8,945 bases of DNA from NCBI GenBank assembly GCA_016200745.1, contig JACQEF010000098.1, positions 1 to 8,945 of the forward strand, written 5' to 3'. Position numbers and translations under genes: made by a program. This DNA comes from Chloroflexota bacterium. GTDB lineage: Bacteria > Chloroflexota > Limnocylindria > Limnocylindrales > CSP1-4. Each line of letters starts with the position of its first letter. Within the stretch, counting starts at the first letter, position 1. The notes beneath the pieces were generated by a model. That model was not told where the DNA came from. It did not search any database and worked only from the letters and a program-made list of their open reading frames with translations. Below are positions 6,519 through 8,945 of this stretch, piece after piece.

Positions 6519-7705
6519 CCTTCAGCGAGCTGCTCCGGCTGGCCCTGTCCCGTCTCCGGACAAGTCGCCTGCGGGCGGCCCTGACGATGCTCGGCGTGAT
6601 CATCGGGGTGGCCTCGGTGGTCGCCCTCGTCGGGGTCGGCCAGGGCACGACCGCCAACATCACCTCGCGGCTGGCCGGTCTCGGGACCAATCTGCTGACG
6701 GTCAGCCCGACCGGTCGCGGCGGGACGACCTCGACCAACCTGACGCTCGACGACGCGACGGCCATCGGCCGGCTCGCCTCGATCGCGGCCGTGGCGCCCG
6801 AGATCTCGACCACGCAGACGATCAAGACCGGGACCGAGAGCGAGAGCGTGACCGTGGTCGGCACGACCAACGCATATGCGTCCGTCCGCGCCTACGAGGT
6901 CTGGCAGGGCACCTTCCTGACTGGTGTCAGCGTCGAGCAGAAGCTGCGCGTGGTCGCCCTCGGCGCCACGACCGCGACCAACCTCGGTCTCGACGCCGCC
7001 GACATCGGCAAGCAGGTCACGATCGGCGGGCTGCCGTTCCAGGTGATCGGGATCATGCAGGCGAAAGGCGGCAGCGGGTTCCAGAACCCCGACGACCAGG
7101 TCATGGTGCCGGTCAGTGTCGTCCAGAAGTACTTCGTCGGCGGCAAGAGCGTCCGAAGCATCGGGGTCAGCGTGGCCAGGGCCGACGAGATGACCGCTGC
7201 CAGCGCCGAGATCAGTTCGCTGCTGACCGAGCGACACGGCCTCAGCTCGACGGACACCGCCGACTTCAACGTCTTCAACCAGACCCAGCTCCTGGACACC
7301 GCCGCGTCGATCAGCGGGACGCTCACGCTCCTGCTCGGCGGGATCGCTTCGATCTCGCTCGTCGTGGGCGGGATCGGGATCATGAACATCATGCTGGTCT
7401 CGGTTCGCGAGCGGACCCGCGAGATCGGGATCCGCAAGGCGATCGGTGCGCGTGGCCGCGACATCCTCGCCCAGTTCCTCGTCGAGGCGCTGACCCTGTC
7501 GCTTCTCGGCGGGCTGATGGGGATCGTGGTCGGCCTCGGCGCCTCGGCCGTCATCGGCCAGCTCGCCGGCTGGGGCTTCCACTTCAACCCGGCCACGGTC
7601 GTGGCCGCCGTCCTGTTCAGCCTCGCGGTCGGCGTCGTGTTCGGCGTCTGGCCGGCACGGCAGGCCGCCCGCCTCGACCCGATCACGGCGCTGCGCTACG
7701 AATGA
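6515..7705 (+). CDS. MacB/YknZ-type ABC exporter permease (FtsX domain)
   Basis: 396 residues, a normal length for permeases of this family that lack a fused ATPase. One membrane segment lies at about 22-44 (TMLGVIIGVASVVALVGVG). The extracytoplasmic MacB core domain spans about 45-265, followed by three more segments at about 268-293, 321-347 and 360-382. The family hallmark GIGIMNIMLVSVRERTREIG begins at 286 and runs into IRKAIGARGRDI; the C-terminus ARLDPITALRYE is also typical. It should pair with the ATPase and couple ATP use to movement of the extracytoplasmic domain, working with the membrane-fusion protein. The ATG overlaps the ATPase stop (ATGA, 6515-6518), and GGAGG lies eight bases before it. 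The gene is intact, with no sign of decay, despite the broken ATPase gene in front. Confidence 0.95.
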   Translation: MTFSELLRLALSRLRTSRLRAALTMLGVIIGVASVVALVGVGQGTTANITSRLAGLGTNLLTVSPTGRGGTTSTNLTLDDATAIGRLASIAAVAPEISTTQTIKTGTESESVTVVGTTNAYASVRAYEVWQGTFLTGVSVEQKLRVVALGATTATNLGLDAADIGKQVTIGGLPFQVIGIMQAKGGSGFQNPDDQVMVPVSVVQKYFVGGKSVRSIGVSVARADEMTAASAEISSLLTERHGLSSTDTADFNVFNQTQLLDTAASISGTLTLLLGGIASISLVVGGIGIMNIMLVSVRERTREIGIRKAIGARGRDILAQFLVEALTLSLLGGLMGIVVGLGASAVIGQLAGWGFHFNPATVVAAVLFSLAVGVVFGVWPARQAARLDPITALRYE

Positions 7706-7706
7706 G

Positions 7707-7712
7707 AAGGAG
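7707..7712 (+). promoter_or_regulatory. Shine-Dalgarno site that fixes a GTG start
   Basis: AAGGAG is placed six bases before GTG 7719, immediately after the permease stop. This is the best ribosome-binding site in the window and supports the GTG as the true start of the next gene. Confidence 0.8.
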
Positions 7713-7718
7713 ATTCGC

Positions 7719-8330
7719 GTGAGCTTCGATCCCAGCCGCCCCGCCACCCCCGAGCCCGGTCCGGCTCCCCGGGAGAGCGCCTCGTTCAGCCCGCAGCCGG
7801 TCGTACCGAGCGCGCCGGCCCTGCAGATCGGCAAGCGCAAGTCGTCTGGCGCCTGGCTCAACATCATCCTGGTCGTGGCGGCCGTCGTGGCGGTGGGCGG
7901 CGTCGCCTTCGCCATCGGTCGCAGCACCGCGCCGGTCGCAGCGGCATCGGCGCGCGGCAACGGCCTGTTCGGGAACGGCAACTTCCCCCGTGGCAGCTTC
8001 GCGCCGGATGCATCGGGCGCCCGGGGCGACGGCTTCCTGGGTGGGCTCCGCGTCGGAGGCGGGTTCAGCCTGTCGGGGACCGTCCAGTCCTTAACCGGTG
8101 ACACGCTCACGATCACGACCGCGGACGGCCGGACGCTCGAGTTCACGCTCGGCACCGGCACGACGTACAGCGCCAAGAGCCCGGCGACCGCGGCGGACGT
8201 CAAGGCCGGGTCCAAGGTCGAGGTCCAGCTCCGGCTCGGCGCCGACGGGTTCCGCCCGAACGCCGACGCCAGCGCAGCGCCGTCCGCGGGCCCGGTGGGC
8301 ACGGCCAGCAGCGTCACGGTGGTCCCGTAG
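7719..8330 (+). CDS. Membrane-anchored small protein with DUF5666-like beta domain, exporter-associated
   Basis: 203 residues. The N-terminal 40 are Pro/Ser-rich and probably cytoplasmic. Lys/Arg residues 39-41 precede a single membrane helix at about 46-66, so the rest should lie outside. Residues 79-117 are Gly-rich with Phe (for example GNGLFGNGNFPRG). Residues about 118-171 look like a small beta-barrel: SGTVQSLTGDTLTITTADGRT, then FTLGTGTTY, ending VKAGSKVEVQ. That pattern resembles the DUF5666 type of OB-like extracytoplasmic domain, a resemblance judged by eye. The C-terminal 30 residues are Ala/Pro-rich. It starts 13 bp after the permease and ends 21 bp before the response regulator, so it is probably translated from the same mRNA. 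A role as sensor or accessory factor for the exporter is inference; no enzyme motif is seen. Confidence 0.85.
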   Translation: MSFDPSRPATPEPGPAPRESASFSPQPVVPSAPALQIGKRKSSGAWLNIILVVAAVVAVGGVAFAIGRSTAPVAAASARGNGLFGNGNFPRGSFAPDASGARGDGFLGGLRVGGGFSLSGTVQSLTGDTLTITTADGRTLEFTLGTGTTYSAKSPATAADVKAGSKVEVQLRLGADGFRPNADASAAPSAGPVGTASSVTVVP

Positions 8331-8351
8331 GGAAGGCGTAGGCTGACGGCC

Positions 8352-8945
8352 ATGCACCTGCTCGTCGTCGAGGACGACCCGCGTCTGGTCCGGCTGCTGC
8401 GCCGGCTGCTCGAGGAGGACCGCCATGTCGTGGAGACCGCCACGACCGGGCAGGACGGCCTCGAGATCGCCGAGGCGGCGCCCGGCGTCGAGGTCGTCAT
8501 CCTCGACATCGGCCTGCCCGACATCTCCGGGCTGGATGTCGCGCGACGGATCCGTGCGACCGGCTCCGAGGTCGCCATCCTGATGTTGACCGCCCGCGAC
8601 ACGATCGGCGACCGGGTGACCGGGCTGGACGCGGGCGCCGACGACTACCTGGTCAAGCCGTTCGCCTATGAAGAGCTCGCGGCGAGGCTCCGGGCGCTCG
8701 GGCGGCGCGGGGCAAAGGTCCGGCCGGAACCGAAGCTCGTCGCCGGACCGATCGTCCTCGACGAGACGTCGCGACGGGTCACCCTCGACGGCCGCTCGAT
8801 CGACCTGAGCCCGCGCGAGTTCTCGCTGCTCGAATGCCTGCTCCGGCACCCCGGCCAGACGCTGTCGCGCGACCAGCTCCTCGACCAGGCCTGGCCGTTC
8901 AGCGTGGCGGTCACCCCGAATGCCGTGGATGCCTACGTCCACTAC
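8352..8945 (+). CDS. OmpR/PhoB-family response regulator (partial, 3' end outside window)
   Basis: 198 codons are visible. The receiver domain (1 to about 118) has all the expected residues: acidic pair Asp8/Asp9, phosphoacceptor Asp52 in VVILDIGLPDISG, Thr80 in LMLTARD, and Lys102 in DYLVKPF. The linker is about 119-127. A winged-helix DNA-binding domain begins near 128, with LDGRSIDLSPREFSLLECLL, LSRDQLLDQAW and the recognition-helix start VTPNAVDAYVHY at the window edge; only the final strands are missing. It should bind tandem direct repeats once phosphorylated. No histidine kinase is visible; the usual arrangement would put it just downstream. ATG 8352 lies 21 bp after the preceding stop and lacks a good Shine-Dalgarno (GGAAGG is 15 bases away), so translation may depend on the gene upstream. 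A likely target is the repeat pair at 3860-3877. Confidence 0.96.
   Translation, partial: MHLLVVEDDPRLVRLLRRLLEEDRHVVETATTGQDGLEIAEAAPGVEVVILDIGLPDISGLDVARRIRATGSEVAILMLTARDTIGDRVTGLDAGADDYLVKPFAYEELAARLRALGRRGAKVRPEPKLVAGPIVLDETSRRVTLDGRSIDLSPREFSLLECLLRHPGQTLSRDQLLDQAWPFSVAVTPNAVDAYVHY

Noticed and set aside
6101..8602. Open minus-strand frame of 833 codons opposite the permease, accessory and regulator genes
   Set aside because: It lies antisense to well-recognised protein families and is low-complexity. Long antisense frames are expected in DNA with such high GC3.

Overview
This is a very GC-rich (roughly 70%) bacterial segment. Third codon positions are almost always G or C, genes are tightly packed, GTG starts are used, and Ser/Thr/Pro/Ala-rich and Gly-rich low-complexity linkers are common. 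A non-pyrrolysine MttB homologue next to an ABC-exporter/two-component cluster would fit an uncultured Chloroflexota lineage (Limnocylindria/Dormibacteria type) or, less likely, an actinobacterium. That placement is inference from style only; the window holds no rRNA or other marker.

Left part (1-2308, + strand): the last 52 codons of an unidentified gene, a 106-bp gap, then a 680-residue OafA-type membrane O-acyltransferase fused through a long disordered linker to an SGNH-type domain. It probably acylates a cell-surface polymer or glycan. Middle (2324-3730, - strand, convergent with only 15 bp between): an MttB-family corrinoid methyltransferase homologue with no in-frame amber codon and a short N-terminus. 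No corrinoid protein or reactivating enzyme is visible beside it.

Right part (3731-8945, + strand): a divergent intergenic region of 256 bp leads into an apparent operon. It runs: membrane-fusion protein (MacA/YknX-like) with an unusually long, internally repeated coiled-coil region; ABC ATPase; FtsX/MacB-type permease; a small membrane-anchored protein with a DUF5666-like beta domain; and an OmpR/PhoB-family response regulator cut by the window end. Gaps are 1 bp, a 4-bp ATGA overlap, 13 bp and 21 bp. The first three would form a MacAB/YknXYZ-like tripartite export or envelope-stress system, and the last two look like its sensing/regulatory arm.

Two points stand out. First, the ABC ATPase gene carries an internal deletion plus frameshift that removes the LSGGQ signature region, while every other gene of the operon looks intact; this is either a real inactivation or an assembly/sequencing error. 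Second, the operon's upstream region contains an 11-bp-period direct repeat of the kind OmpR-family regulators bind, placed 11 bp before a weak -10-like hexamer and followed by a perfect 9-bp hairpin. This suggests autoregulation by the operon's own response regulator. I found no tRNA, rRNA, CRISPR array, insertion sequence or attachment site.
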